A stretch of DNA of 64,000 nt, from the NCBI GenBank assembly GCA_905478775.1, contig CAJQKB010000036.1, positions 1-64,000 on the forward strand, read 5' to 3'. Positions within the stretch are counted from its first letter, which is position 1. Every line of letters starts with the position of its first letter. The position numbers were made by a program, and so were the translations under genes. Source of the stretch: an uncultured Opitutales bacterium. GTDB lineage: Bacteria; Verrucomicrobiota; Verrucomicrobiia; Opitutales; Seribacteraceae. Of this stretch, positions 36,765 to 47,200 are shown piece after piece. Under the pieces are notes generated by a model. That model saw only the letters and a list, made by a program, of their open reading frames with translations. It searched no databases and was not told where the DNA came from.

Positions 36765-39371
36765 ATGACTAAAGCAATTATTGAAAAACAAGTTGGCATT
36801 AAGAAGGCAACTCCTGAAAAGCAAGCAACCTTAGGTTTTGTTTTTGGTATTATTTCTATTTTGAGTTTTGTTTCACTTTGTGATTACGACCCAGGTAGCT
36901 TTCATTCATCACCCCCTACGCAAAACTCACCGTTATTGGGACAAGTTGGATTATCCTTAGCAAGTAATATTCTCGGTATTTTTGGCATTTCTGCATGGTT
37001 GTTGCCTTGGCTTTTTGGAACTTTATCCTTTCTTTCGTTTAGAAAAACTCAAAATAAAGAGAAACTGAGCAAATTTGTAACAATTGCATTATCAATTCTT
37101 TCAATTTGTATTTTAGCCAATATTCGTGATGTTCAAATTCGCGAAGACGGTAAGAGTAGTCTTTTTAATCCTAACATTTATGTTCATGGCGCTGGAGGTT
37201 CTGTTGGTGCCTTCATATATTCAGGTCAACCGATAAGCTCTCAACCGGAGGAGCAGGTTGGCGGATTTTTAAGACTATGGCTGGGTAGTTTAGGGGCAAC
37301 GATGTTGGCACTTTGTATTCTGTTTTTTTGCCTTTCCATTCACTTCTCTTTCTCACCACTCCAGTTTTTTCTGACTCGTATAAAAATAGGGAAAGAATTT
37401 TTGAAACAAAATGGAGCGGAAAGCAGCAAGGAAACTCAAACCAAAGAGCCTAAAGAGAAAAATGTTCCAGATGAGATCGAGGTGTCCAATAAAGAGGACA
37501 AAAAGAAAAAATGGAAACTCCCTTGGAGTTCAGATGATGGGGACGAAGATTTGTTATTTGGTGATGTTTCTAAAGAGAATTCCAGTGAAAAATCTCCGGT
37601 AAAAGTTAAAGCTGTCAATACTGATTCGGTAAGGAGTGGGCCTGACGAAAAGAAAAGTAACAAAATCGAACCAACTATTTCTCAAGAACCTGAAGCAAAG
37701 AAACCCATCGATATACCTATTGAAAAAATTGAACCGATTGTTGATACTACTGGGCAAGATTCGAATTCAGAAACGAATGAAGGTATGGAAGGTTTCAAGG
37801 TAGTTAGAGCTGCCAAAACTGAAAAAGCAGGCGATCTATTTCCCGAGAGAAAAGGCGATTATCATTTTCCCCCCATGGAGTTACTAATGGAACCTCCGGA
37901 AGAAGAAGCGATTGGAGATGATGATCACATTCTGAAAGCAAAAAGACTTCAAGACACTTTAAGGGAATTCAAAATTGAGGTTGAAATGGGCGAAGTACAT
38001 ACTGGCCCGGTTATAACAAGATACGATTTACATCCTGCCGCTGGTGTACGCGTTGAAAAAATTGCTAATTTGGACAAGAATTTAGCGATGGCATTAAAAG
38101 CTGAAAGCGTGCGCATCCTTGCACCCGTGCCCGGGAAGGGTTGCGTTGGCATTGAGGTTCCTAATGCAACACCGATGCCTGTATGTATGAAGGAAATACT
38201 GCAGTCAAAAGCTTGGCATGAGGCAGGTGCAGAGATACCCATTGTTTTAGGAAAAGAAGCGAGCGGAAGACCGCTAGTTGCTGATCTTACTAAAATGCCG
38301 CATTTGCTTGTCGCTGGCTCAACTGGTTCAGGAAAAACCGTATGTATAAATGCAATAATTGCTTCCTTATGTTACCATTCCAGCCCAGAAGATGTCCGCT
38401 TCATCATGGTTGACCCGAAGATAGTCGAAATGAAGGTTTATAATGATTTACCTCATATGTTGATACCTGTTGTGACGGAGCCAAAAAAAGTGCCAGGTGC
38501 ATTAAAGTGGCTTTTAATCGAAATGGAGAGGCGGTACCAAATCTTTTCCAAAATCGGCGTTCGGAATATTGCTGGATTCAACGCGAAAATACTCAAAGAT
38601 AAGGCAGAAAAAGAGAAAGCTCAATTATTGGACGCACTAATGACTCCAGAGGAACGTGCGGCACTTAGTTCAATTGAAGTGCCCAGGGATGATGATGCCC
38701 TCGAGATACCAGAAAACAAGCTTCCATACATTGTTTGTATAATTGATGAATTGGCAGATTTGATGATGGTTGCCCAGGCTGATGTAGAGACTGGTATTGC
38801 CCGCCTTGCACAACTTGCGCGAGCTGCCGGAATCCACCTAATAATAGCTACGCAAAGACCCTCGGTTAATGTCATAACGGGTGTGATTAAGGCAAATTTG
38901 CCTAGTCGTATATCCTTTCGAGTTGCTTCTTATCGGGACAGTATGACTATTTTGGACGGCAAGGGTGCAGAGGCTCTGATCGGTAAGGGTGATATGTTAT
39001 TCATTCCTCCAGGTAGTTCAACCTTTGCGAGAGCGCAGGGTGCTTTTGTGAGTGATGATGAAATTAATGGAATAGTTGATTTTCTTAAAATTAACGGACC
39101 TCCACAGATTATAGAAGAAGTCAGGGACCAAATCGATTCAGCCGGAGAAGAGGACGTTCTTGGAGGGAGCGACGATTCTGATGATGATCCAATGACCAAA
39201 AAAGCAATTGAGATCATTCGTTCAACGAAGAGAGCATCCACTTCTAATTTACAACGGAAATTAAGTATTGGTTATAATCGAGCGGCACGTATTATGGATG
39301 ATCTTGAAGACCGGGGATTGGTCGGCCCGGATGTGGCAGGTCAAGGAAGAGAAATTTTAATGGATTTATGA
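36765..39371 (+). CDS. ftsK: DNA translocase FtsK/SpoIIIE
   Basis: FtsK is a septal membrane protein that pumps chromosomal DNA and aids dimer resolution at division. The N-terminal 215 residues hold about four membrane helices, followed by a charged linker rich in Lys and Glu (about 216-360). The motor has Walker A AGSTGSGKT (about 519) and Walker B-like IVCIIDELADLMM. The last 65 residues form the winged-helix gamma domain, which reads KOPS-type sequences (SNLQRKLSIGYNRAARIMDD). At 868 residues it is a compact FtsK. AGGGAG 4 bases before the ATG is one of the few good ribosome-binding sites in the window. Confidence 0.95.
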   Translation: MTKAIIEKQVGIKKATPEKQATLGFVFGIISILSFVSLCDYDPGSFHSSPPTQNSPLLGQVGLSLASNILGIFGISAWLLPWLFGTLSFLSFRKTQNKEKLSKFVTIALSILSICILANIRDVQIREDGKSSLFNPNIYVHGAGGSVGAFIYSGQPISSQPEEQVGGFLRLWLGSLGATMLALCILFFCLSIHFSFSPLQFFLTRIKIGKEFLKQNGAESSKETQTKEPKEKNVPDEIEVSNKEDKKKKWKLPWSSDDGDEDLLFGDVSKENSSEKSPVKVKAVNTDSVRSGPDEKKSNKIEPTISQEPEAKKPIDIPIEKIEPIVDTTGQDSNSETNEGMEGFKVVRAAKTEKAGDLFPERKGDYHFPPMELLMEPPEEEAIGDDDHILKAKRLQDTLREFKIEVEMGEVHTGPVITRYDLHPAAGVRVEKIANLDKNLAMALKAESVRILAPVPGKGCVGIEVPNATPMPVCMKEILQSKAWHEAGAEIPIVLGKEASGRPLVADLTKMPHLLVAGSTGSGKTVCINAIIASLCYHSSPEDVRFIMVDPKIVEMKVYNDLPHMLIPVVTEPKKVPGALKWLLIEMERRYQIFSKIGVRNIAGFNAKILKDKAEKEKAQLLDALMTPEERAALSSIEVPRDDDALEIPENKLPYIVCIIDELADLMMVAQADVETGIARLAQLARAAGIHLIIATQRPSVNVITGVIKANLPSRISFRVASYRDSMTILDGKGAEALIGKGDMLFIPPGSSTFARAQGAFVSDDEINGIVDFLKINGPPQIIEEVRDQIDSAGEEDVLGGSDDSDDDPMTKKAIEIIRSTKRASTSNLQRKLSIGYNRAARIMDDLEDRGLVGPDVAGQGREILMDL

Positions 39372-39428
39372 AATCTCAGCTTGCTAATTTGTTAGAAGAA
39401 AGAAAAACTAGACTTCTTAAAATTTAAT

Positions 39429-40214
39429 ATGGCAATAGGGCAAAAATTAGAAGAGGCAAGAAACCGCAAGGGTATTTCACTCCGAGAGGCATCGGAGAGT
39501 ACTAAAATTCGGGGTGATTACTTAAGTGCAATGGAAGCAAGTTCTTTCGATATAGACCTCCCCGAAGTGTACTTGCGTGGATTCGTAAAGTTATACGCTC
39601 GGTTTCTAGATTTAGATCAAGAATCTATTTTAGCAGATTTGGACTTAGAATTAGGTAAAGTATCTGGCAAAACTGCCAGAAAGTCTCTCGGTTCGATCGC
39701 TAATACTGAAGTTTCTGAAAATTCAGATTTTGCTAAATCTACTTCAACTGGAAGTTCTTCACCAAGTAAATACGATTCTAATTTGTCAAAACCAATATTT
39801 TTCGCGATTGGTTTGGTAGCAATAGTTCTTTTAATTGTGGGTATACTATATCTTACTTTTTCCGGAGAATCAGAAATATCACCCAAGGGGGCTAATGAAA
39901 ATTCTACTATTCAGGAAGTGACTGTGAACCCGTTGTCTGTTCCTCTTTTGAAAGAGGGCGAAAATCCATCGGATATCTTTACACTTAAATTAGCCGCTAT
40001 CGGACCAATTGAATTATTAATTATTGATGACCAAGGGGAGGGCACATTGAGGGATTTTAAAAACTTGGATACTGGTTGGGAGTACCAAATGAAAATTGCG
40101 AAATCTTTTCGATGTCATTGTTCAAATCTAGAAAATTTAAGATTTGCAATCGATGACGGAAAAGAAAAACAAATCGATTCAAGTGGTGCCGGCAACTTTA
40201 GCTGGAGTCCATGA
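39429..40214 (+). CDS. RodZ-like helix-turn-helix membrane protein
   Basis: The protein has 261 residues: an N-terminal XRE-type HTH domain (about 1-70; [22 protein letters not shown]), a Ser/Thr-rich linker, one membrane helix (about 121-144), and a periplasmic beta-rich domain (about 165-261) similar in layout to the DUF4115 domain of RodZ. RodZ links the MreB cytoskeleton to cell-wall synthesis. The HTH sequence fits the protein-binding form seen in RodZ, so a role in cell shape is more likely than transcription control. It lies 57 bases after ftsK. Confidence 0.75.
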   Translation: MAIGQKLEEARNRKGISLREASESTKIRGDYLSAMEASSFDIDLPEVYLRGFVKLYARFLDLDQESILADLDLELGKVSGKTARKSLGSIANTEVSENSDFAKSTSTGSSSPSKYDSNLSKPIFFAIGLVAIVLLIVGILYLTFSGESEISPKGANENSTIQEVTVNPLSVPLLKEGENPSDIFTLKLAAIGPIELLIIDDQGEGTLRDFKNLDTGWEYQMKIAKSFRCHCSNLENLRFAIDDGKEKQIDSSGAGNFSWSP

Positions 40215-40358
40215 TTGAATTTAAAGGTCGGTTTGCCTTTAGAATATATGGTTTGTTACTGTAGTTAAAAAATTACAGAATTAATGGTAACATAATTCGT
40301 ATTTAATTAAGAGAAGACCATCAAAGAGGACTATTTGTTTGATTAGAGTAGGTCTGGA

Positions 40359-41513
40359 CTAATCATCCATGAATGCTTTCTTTGCAAACCAAAACCATGT
40401 ATTCCCTTTTGTAATTGCTGAGAATTCAATCTTCGCAAGTGAGTCGTCATTTTTAGTAAGCCGAACGGCAACATCTTTTACGTTTTGATTGTCTATAATG
40501 TTGCTGATTGCTTCTCTTGCTATATCGAGATCTTGAGGGCATATGAAGTTTAAGAAAGGCTTTCCCTTCAAAATATCTACAGAATATCCCAGGAAATCTG
40601 ACCATGCGGAATCATTTCCGTGAAAGATGATTTCTCCGTCTATAATTTCCATTGTTCCTGAAAAGTCAGAATCGGAAGATAGACCATCAAGGGTAAATGT
40701 TTTTGTCTCTACTGGTACAGAGCCTTTTTGGGACAGTTTGAAATTTTGGTAGTGCTTTGGTGTTATATCGATTCTTTTCTTAAACGCTCGATGGAAGTAA
40801 TGAACACTTTCAAATCCACATGCTACGGATACCTGCTTGACGCTTACCTTAGTGGTGGAGAGCATTTTCTTGGCTTGTGAGATTCTAGTTTTGATTAAAT
40901 CTTCTGTTGGGCTGGTTTTGAACTCCTGCTTGTATAATGATGCAAACCGACTGCTACTGAGGCTAAGTTTTTCAGCCATTTTTTTGATCGTCCATGGAAG
41001 ATGAAAAGTTTCGTGTACTTCCGATCGCAAGTCCCGTAGTTTTTGGGAGTGGTCTGGCATAGATAATACAAAATCTTGCTTCGAGAAACGAATAATTTTA
41101 GTGAGTAATTCGTCAAGCGTGCATGCTACTACTCGATCCCACATCATATCTAGTGCACGACATTCCTTCGATATTTTTTCTAAAAGTGCATCGATAAAAT
41201 AGGACTGAAGTGGGGAATGAATTTCGTTTGTTTCAAACCCGACTTGATTTACTAAACGTGAGGCATCGGATCCTTTAAATGCAAGCGAATCATAATTCCA
41301 TTGTTCGCCTTTACTTTTAATGTAATGAGGGAAACCCGGTGCAATTAAAATACAATCACCTGCGGTTACATCGTGAAGTCCAATTTTAGTTTTAACTAGA
41401 ACAGGATTTTTGAAAAAGTATAAGGTATACTCTCTTTTTCCCTTTGCTAGATCTATTATATCAGTACTCTTTTGTTTTACGGCGATATCACAGGCAGTAA
41501 TTCTAATTTTCAT
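40359..41513 (-). CDS. AraC-family regulator with a C-terminal PAS domain
   Basis: The 384-residue protein has three parts. An N-terminal cupin-like sensor (about 1-150) contains DVTAGDCILIAPGFPHYI. An AraC double HTH lies at about 171-258, with the diagnostic VACGFESVHYFHRAFKK in the second half. A PAS domain follows at about 285-380 (FHGNDSAWSDFLGYSVDILKG). AraC regulators usually end with the HTH, so the trailing PAS is unusual. A cupin sensor suggests a sugar or other small ligand. Both flanks are non-coding, so the target is not evident. Confidence 0.85.
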   Translation of the reverse strand: MKIRITACDIAVKQKSTDIIDLAKGKREYTLYFFKNPVLVKTKIGLHDVTAGDCILIAPGFPHYIKSKGEQWNYDSLAFKGSDASRLVNQVGFETNEIHSPLQSYFIDALLEKISKECRALDMMWDRVVACTLDELLTKIIRFSKQDFVLSMPDHSQKLRDLRSEVHETFHLPWTIKKMAEKLSLSSSRFASLYKQEFKTSPTEDLIKTRISQAKKMLSTTKVSVKQVSVACGFESVHYFHRAFKKRIDITPKHYQNFKLSQKGSVPVETKTFTLDGLSSDSDFSGTMEIIDGEIIFHGNDSAWSDFLGYSVDILKGKPFLNFICPQDLDIAREAISNIIDNQNVKDVAVRLTKNDDSLAKIEFSAITKGNTWFWFAKKAFMDD

Positions 41514-41792
41514 AATTTAGTTAAAATGTAAGTTAAAACTTAAACTTATATGCAGGGAGCATAATAAGTCAACTTTCTTAAATTGCCATCATGTGGCAGA
41601 GCTTAATCGGAGTAAAATTCTCTTTTAGGATAATTTTTTATTAATTCCGCCTCTCGTCATAGGTGCTGAAATTAATTATATTCACAAATATACTATTGAT
41701 TATGGGTTGTTGGGAGGTAGATGGATATAGGTAATTTCACTGTATACTAAGATGAAAGTAATCTTGGAAGCCGTACAAATAAACAATTATCT
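41514..41792. other. Non-coding stretch upstream of the AraC regulator
   Basis: This stretch is AT-rich and free of long frames on both strands. It presumably holds the promoter of the AraC-type gene, since the inverted motif AAGTTTTAACTT / AAGTTAAAACTT occurs close to its start near 41530. I see no tRNA, RNA structure or recognisable operator beyond that. Confidence 0.4.
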
Positions 41793-41962
41793 TTGAAGAA
41801 TATTATTGAAATTAAGTGCACCTCTCCGGATGAGAAATCAGCACAACTTCCAAGGCTTACAGATACATAATATTTAGTGAGTCAAATGCAAGAGGTGCAA
41901 GTTTAGTTCTTGCGACATCTTCGGTTGCGCTAAATGGGGGAAGTATCTTCAGGAAAGATTAA
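41793..41962 (+). pseudogene. Possible frameshifted remnant of a bacterial Ig-like domain
   Basis: One frame reads IKCTSPDEKSAQLPRLTDT up to the stop at 41868. Another frame, entered at about 41867, continues IIFSESNARGASLVLATSS and ends at the stop at 41960. Joined, they recall Ig-like (Big_5-type) repeats, which start with a TSP motif and then read ITFSE. This would be a single-base deletion in a decayed adhesin fragment. There is no start, and the match is by eye only. Confidence 0.25.
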
Positions 41963-42261
41963 TTATCCGCATTGGGATCGACGCATTTGGGGCCTTTCAA
42001 TGCGTCAATTTGGCCAACGATTTGAGGATGATTTTCCGCTTCTTCGTTGAGGCTAACCCACTCTTGTAATTCATCAGGAACATCCATGTCAGGGAAAATT
42101 GCCTCTACAGGGCATTCGTCCATGCATGCGTTGCAATCAATGCAAGTTTCTGGGTTTATGTAAAGTCGATCGGGTAGTTCATGGAATGCGTCAACTGGGC
42201 AAACAGAGACACAACTCGTAAATTTACAGTCAACACATTTTTCGGTTACAACATAAGTCAT
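41959..42261 (-). CDS. fdxA: Seven-iron-type ferredoxin (FdxA-like)
   Basis: The 100-residue electron carrier has eight cysteines in the FdxA arrangement: C9, C12, C17 and C21 (CVDCKFTSCVSVCPVDAF), then C40, C43, C46 and C50 (CIDCNACMDECPVEAI). In homologues C9, C17 and C50 hold a [3Fe-4S] cluster, and C21, C40, C43 and C46 a [4Fe-4S] cluster. The C-terminal extension (WVSLNEEAENHPQIVGQIDA) is also typical. It lies 29 bases downstream of the glutaredoxin-like gene and probably shares its transcript. The redox partner is unknown. Confidence 0.88.
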   Translation of the reverse strand: MTYVVTEKCVDCKFTSCVSVCPVDAFHELPDRLYINPETCIDCNACMDECPVEAIFPDMDVPDELQEWVSLNEEAENHPQIVGQIDALKGPKCVDPNADN

Positions 42262-42290
42262 GTTTACAAATTAGTTTTAGTTTTGTTAAA

Positions 42291-42641
42291 TTAAAAAAAG
42301 CGAACAGGTGAGCCTTCTTGTGCTTCTTTTGCTTGCCTTGCATGCTCTTCGTCGGAGCATGGGGAGTTAGTTGGTACATTTGCCTCGTTTGAAGTTGAAT
42401 TAACAAGTTTGTTACTAAGAAGATAGTTTTCCACTTCTTCACCGCTCACATCGGCAAGCATTATACCGTCAACTTCTACGCAGGGAGAAAGTGGTTGAGA
42501 AGACTTTTCTACCATTTCCGCGTATATTGCTTGGTTGTTGATAATATCGAGATCTTCGTATTCTAATGAATATTTATCCATTATCGCACGAACTCCCATG
42601 CTCCAACCGCACTGAGGTTTTAGGTATGCTTTTATTTTCAT
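42291..42641 (-). CDS. Glutaredoxin-like protein with a CGWS active site
   Basis: The protein has 116 residues. The N-terminal 80 fit the glutaredoxin fold, with the active-site motif PQCGWSMGVRAIM in place of CPYC or CGFS, so only Cys11 is available as nucleophile. The SPCVEVDGIMLADVSGEEVENYL part gives the cis-proline region (here Ser-Pro) and the glutathione-binding helix. A polar tail (about 85-116) carries one further cysteine. It may act as a monothiol oxidoreductase or help with iron-sulfur transfer to the ferredoxin encoded next to it. That link is inferred from position. Confidence 0.75.
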   Translation of the reverse strand: MKIKAYLKPQCGWSMGVRAIMDKYSLEYEDLDIINNQAIYAEMVEKSSQPLSPCVEVDGIMLADVSGEEVENYLLSNKLVNSTSNEANVPTNSPCSDEEHARQAKEAQEGSPVRFF

Positions 42642-42684
42642 ACTAATTTTAATAAATAAAAAATTTCAAAATAGCAAATACAAG

Positions 42685-43539
42685 GTGAACTTTACTAAAA
42701 CGAGGTATATATTTTGGAAATTTTCGGAATACCTTAACATTTTAAGTTTAGATGCCCCTTTGGTAGTTCTCGTATGGCAGGACTTTTTTGCTGATATTTT
42801 AGAAGTTGAACTAACTTATTCAAATAGGTTAGTTTTTTTACTTTCTGTTTGGCTAGCCTACAGTGCTGACCGAATATTAGAATGCGTAGGCGCAAAGTCG
42901 GGAAGGAAATTATTTAAAAGACATTTGTTTTTTTATCAAAACTACAAACAATTTGGTTTTGTTTGGGGTGTCGTTTTATCTGTTTCTGTTCTATTGACTT
43001 GTTTGAATTTTGAACGAACAGAAGTCTTTTACTGTTTGGGTCTTTTATCTATCGTTTTGGTAAATCAAGTCTGGAGTTTTTATGAACCACGGTTTTTTTT
43101 TAAATTAATTTCCAAATCTCTTCGAACTTCAATTATTTTAACCATCGGATGTGTATTTTTACCCGTTATTTTGTGCGAGGGATTAAAAGTAAATAATTAT
43201 CTATTGATTTTTTTGATCACTCACCTGTTTTGGATTAATTGTGCATTAAGCAAGTCATGGGAGTTTGAAACCCTTGATTTAAAAAAACCTTCTCTCATTC
43301 CCTTTTTGAAGAATCAAAACTTTTATAGTGAAATTTGTGTACTTACACTATTACTTTCTTCAGTAAACCTATGCCTCTATTTTTTCAACATCCATGTAGA
43401 GATTATCTCTTTGAGTTTAATATTTACAGTTTATTTTTTAATTATATTTTTAATAAAATCGAAAATGTGTAAGGCCCAAAAAATAATTTTATTGGATCAA
43501 TTTTATTGGATTACTCCCTTATGTTATAGTTTTGTGTAA
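42685..43539 (+). CDS. Polytopic membrane protein, possibly UbiA-related
   Basis: The protein has 284 residues with about eight hydrophobic helices. The first conserved-looking segment, LSVWLAYSADRILE (about 53-66), recalls the polar motif between helices of UbiA-type prenyltransferases, but the second Asp-rich motif is not clear, so the relation is weak. The start is GTG 42685. A methyltransferase gene follows after 5 bases, which fits a lipid or quinone modification pair. I leave it unnamed. Confidence 0.55.
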   Translation: MNFTKTRYIFWKFSEYLNILSLDAPLVVLVWQDFFADILEVELTYSNRLVFLLSVWLAYSADRILECVGAKSGRKLFKRHLFFYQNYKQFGFVWGVVLSVSVLLTCLNFERTEVFYCLGLLSIVLVNQVWSFYEPRFFFKLISKSLRTSIILTIGCVFLPVILCEGLKVNNYLLIFLITHLFWINCALSKSWEFETLDLKKPSLIPFLKNQNFYSEICVLTLLLSSVNLCLYFFNIHVEIISLSLIFTVYFLIIFLIKSKMCKAQKIILLDQFYWITPLCYSFV

Positions 43540-43544
43540 ATATT

Positions 43545-44174
43545 ATGAGTTTTGATCACATTGCGCCTATTTACAATATCGGAGAAAATATTTTCTTTGG
43601 AAATCAATTAAATTTAGCGAGGACGGTTTTCACCGATGAGTTGATGAATTCCCATTCGGTACTTTTATTGGGGGAGGGGAGAGGGAAATTTCTCCAGGAA
43701 TTGCTTGCGATTAATCATAACTGTTCTGTAACAATCGTTGATTCATCTTCAAGGATGATTCGCTACCAAAAATCAAAAGTTTCGAAGGCTAACTTCGATC
43801 GCGTTAATTTCCACTGTGTTTCAATTGAAACTTTTTCAACCAATCAAAAATTTGATCTGATATGTTCATTTTTCTTTTGGGATTGTTTTACAGTCCAACA
43901 GATCAATAAGTTAGTACCATCTTGTAGTACACTTTTATTAACAAAAGGCTTATGGATTACCAGTGATTTTATTGATTTAATGAATCATAAAAACTATGTT
44001 AATTATTTTAAAATCCGATTATTATATTTATTCTTTCATTTAACTACCGGAATTCGTGCATGGCGTGTAGAACCATTCAGAAATTTTGCCCAAGAAAATG
44101 GTCTTCGTTTATTGAAAACTGATGAAACTAAGAAAAATTTCATCTGTACAGAACTTTATCAAAAGATAATCTAA
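43545..44174 (+). CDS. Class I SAM-dependent methyltransferase
   Basis: The protein has 209 residues. The opening MSFDHIAPIYNIGENIFFG is the pattern of UbiE-like methyltransferases. SAM motif I is degenerate (VLLLGEGRGKFLQELL), strand 2 ends in the ribose-binding acidic residue of TIVDSSSRMI, and SIETF and FDLICSFFFWDCF follow. The substrate is unknown; the membrane neighbour suggests a lipophilic one. Confidence 0.75.
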   Translation: MSFDHIAPIYNIGENIFFGNQLNLARTVFTDELMNSHSVLLLGEGRGKFLQELLAINHNCSVTIVDSSSRMIRYQKSKVSKANFDRVNFHCVSIETFSTNQKFDLICSFFFWDCFTVQQINKLVPSCSTLLLTKGLWITSDFIDLMNHKNYVNYFKIRLLYLFFHLTTGIRAWRVEPFRNFAQENGLRLLKTDETKKNFICTELYQKII

Positions 44175-44295
44175 TTGTGATTTTCGGTCTAAAATTCTTG
44201 ACCACTACTAGCCTAACTACAAAATAGATCGTTCTGTTGCTTGATGAGCTGGTTATATAGAATATACTAACAGTTCACACTAAACTTTTTTAAAT

Positions 44296-47200
44296 ATGAC
44301 ATTACCCCAAAAACAAGGATTGTACGATCCCGCAAACGAACATGAGAATTGCGGAATAGGCTTGATTGTAGACATGAAGGGCAGGCGCTCTCACGAAATT
44401 GTCCAAGGAGCGCTAGAAATTTGCGTAAATTTAGATCATCGAGGCGGATGCGGATGTGACCCCATTACTGGAGATGGTGCCGGTATATTTATCCAATTGC
44501 CTGACAAGTTTCTTAGGAAATCATGTTTTGCAGAAATGTCATTAACTCTACCTCCAGAGGGAGATTACGGTGCCGCATTCATTTATCTGTCTAAAGATGA
44601 GGATTTATATTCAAATGAAAAAACTGTAACCGCAGAAGTTCTTGCTGAACTGGAAATGGAATTGCTTGGTTGGAGAACTGTTCCCGTAAGAAGCGAAATT
44701 TTAGGAAAAGCTTCTGCAGAATGTGAACCCAGAATGGAACAACTTTTCGTTAAACGCCCTCAAGGAACTGAACCGGGGTTACCTTTTGAAAGAAAACTTT
44801 ATCTAGCCCGTAGGATTATCAGTCATCGCTTGAGGTTCAGCTCCAAGGATCCTGATGTTAGTTTTCATGTAAGTTCGTTTTCCTCAAAAACAATGACTTA
44901 CAAGGGAATGTTGACTACTCAACAACTAACGGATTACTTCCCGGACTTACTTGATCCTTCAATGGAGTCTGCCCTAGCACTGACTCATTCGAGATTTTCA
45001 ACTAATACATTTCCAAGTTGGCACAGGGCACAACCATTTCGTTATTTATGTCATAACGGAGAAATTAATACTGTACGAGGGAACGAAAATTGGTTGTATG
45101 CCCGTCAAATGCAACTTGCAAGCAATGTATTTGGGGATGATGTCAAAAAATTGCTTCCTATCATAAGGGAGGACGGTTCAGATTCACAAAAGTTTGATAA
45201 TTGTTTGGAGTTTCTAATACTCTCTGGTCGAAGTTTATCTCATGCAATGATGATGATGATTCCAGAACCGTGGGAAAAACATCAGGACATGCCTCAATTC
45301 AAGCGTGACTTTTATGAATTTCACGCATGCGTTATGGAGCCATGGGATGGGCCAGCTTCTATTGCTTTTTCAGATGGTACTCAAATTGGTGCCGTTTTAG
45401 ACAGGAACGGGTTGAGACCTTCGCGATATTACGTAACGAAGGATGACAAAGTAATTTTAGCTTCCGAGGTGGGGGTTCTTTCTTCCATCGATCCGTTGAA
45501 TGTTGTCAAAAAAGGCCGACTTGAACCTGGTAGAATGTTTTTAATCGATATGGACCAGGGTAGGATAATTGACGATACGGAACTCAAAAAATCGATTGCC
45601 CAGGAACAACCGTATGGGATGTGGCTGAAGGAATCGATGATAAACTCAAATTCTTTGCCTTTGCCTCAACACAAAACGGAGGATGATTTTTCCTCAATTG
45701 TTGTCACACAAAAAGCATTTGGTTACACCTTTGAAGACCTTAGGTTCTTGATTGGGCCAAGTGCTCAATCTGGTAAGCAACCGCTTGGTTCGATGGGTAA
45801 TGATTCACCGTTGGCAGTTCTCTCAGACAAATCCCAATCTCTCTATAATTATTTCAAGCAGTTGTTTGCTCAGGTAACTAATCCACCGATCGATCCCATA
45901 CGTGAGGAACTAGTAACTGCTTCAATAAGCTTTGTAGGCTCAGAAGGTAATTTAACAAAACCCGGTCCGAAAAGTTGTAAGTTGATCAAATACGATTCAC
46001 CATTGATAGACGATATTCAGACAACTCAACTTAAGGGTAAGTTACCCTCGGGTTTTATGTCATCAACTTTACCTATTCTATTTAAGCCCGATAGCTCAAA
46101 GCTTCATGGGGAAGACCTAGAAATTGCCCTAGAGGCATTATTTCGGAAGGCTGATGAAGCGATTATCGAAGGTGTTAATGTTCTTATTTTATCTGATCGT
46201 GAATTGTCCTCTGAGCGGGCTGCAATGCCTGCACTATTGGCATGTTCAGGGTTGCATCATCACCTTACAAGGAATGGGACAAGGACAAAAGTCTCCCTCG
46301 TTCTTGAATCGGGTGAGCCTCGTGAAGTGCAACACTTCGCCTTACTCATTGGGTATGGAGTGGATCTGATAAATCCATATTTAGCACTTCAAACTGTTCG
46401 TCACATGATAGTCACTGGAGATCTTAAGGGTGATCCTGTGATTGCCTGTAAGCATTTCTTGAAGGCTAATCTCAATGGAGTCATTAAGACAATGTCCAAA
46501 ATGGGTATCTCCACCGTAGCGTCTTATCGAGGTGCTCAAATTTTTGAGTCAATTGGATTAAATCAATTACTCATAGATAAATATTTTACTAAAACCGCCA
46601 CGAGAGTGGAGGGAATAGGAATTGATGCAATTGCTTCTGAATCTCGTCACCGACACAGCTTTGCTTTTGCGCCTAGACCCGATGAGCGTGCTTTACCCTT
46701 GGACCCTGGTGGCGTTTACCAGTGGAGATCTACTGGAGAAAAGCATTTATTTAATCCAAATACTATTCATAAATTACAAAAAGCTACACGGCTTGGAGAT
46801 TATGAAGTCTTTAGGGAATATTCGAATGCTGTAAATGACCAGTCTAGGGATCTCTATACATTGAGGGGACTGATGGAGTTCAAGGTTGATGATCAAACTG
46901 AAATCCCGCTAGAAGAGGTCGAACCTGCTTCGGAAATAGTTAAAAGATTCAAGACGGGCGCAATGTCTTATGGTTCAATTTCCAAAGAAGCACATGAAAG
47001 TTTGGCCATTGCGATGAACCGAATTGGTGGTAAGTCCAATACAGGGGAGGGAGGAGAGGATCTCGATCGATTTACACCAGACCCTGATGGAACTTCCCGT
47101 AGGTCGGCAATTAAACAAGTGGCAAGTGGCAGATTTGGTGTAACTAGTTATTATTTGGTCAATTCAGATGAAATCCAAATTAAAATTGTTCAAGGTGCTA

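Noticed and set aside
39368-39427. Nineteen-codon frame between ftsK and the RodZ-like gene
   Set aside because: It overlaps the ftsK stop and ends just before the next ATG, but it is too short and shows no feature that would support a real peptide.
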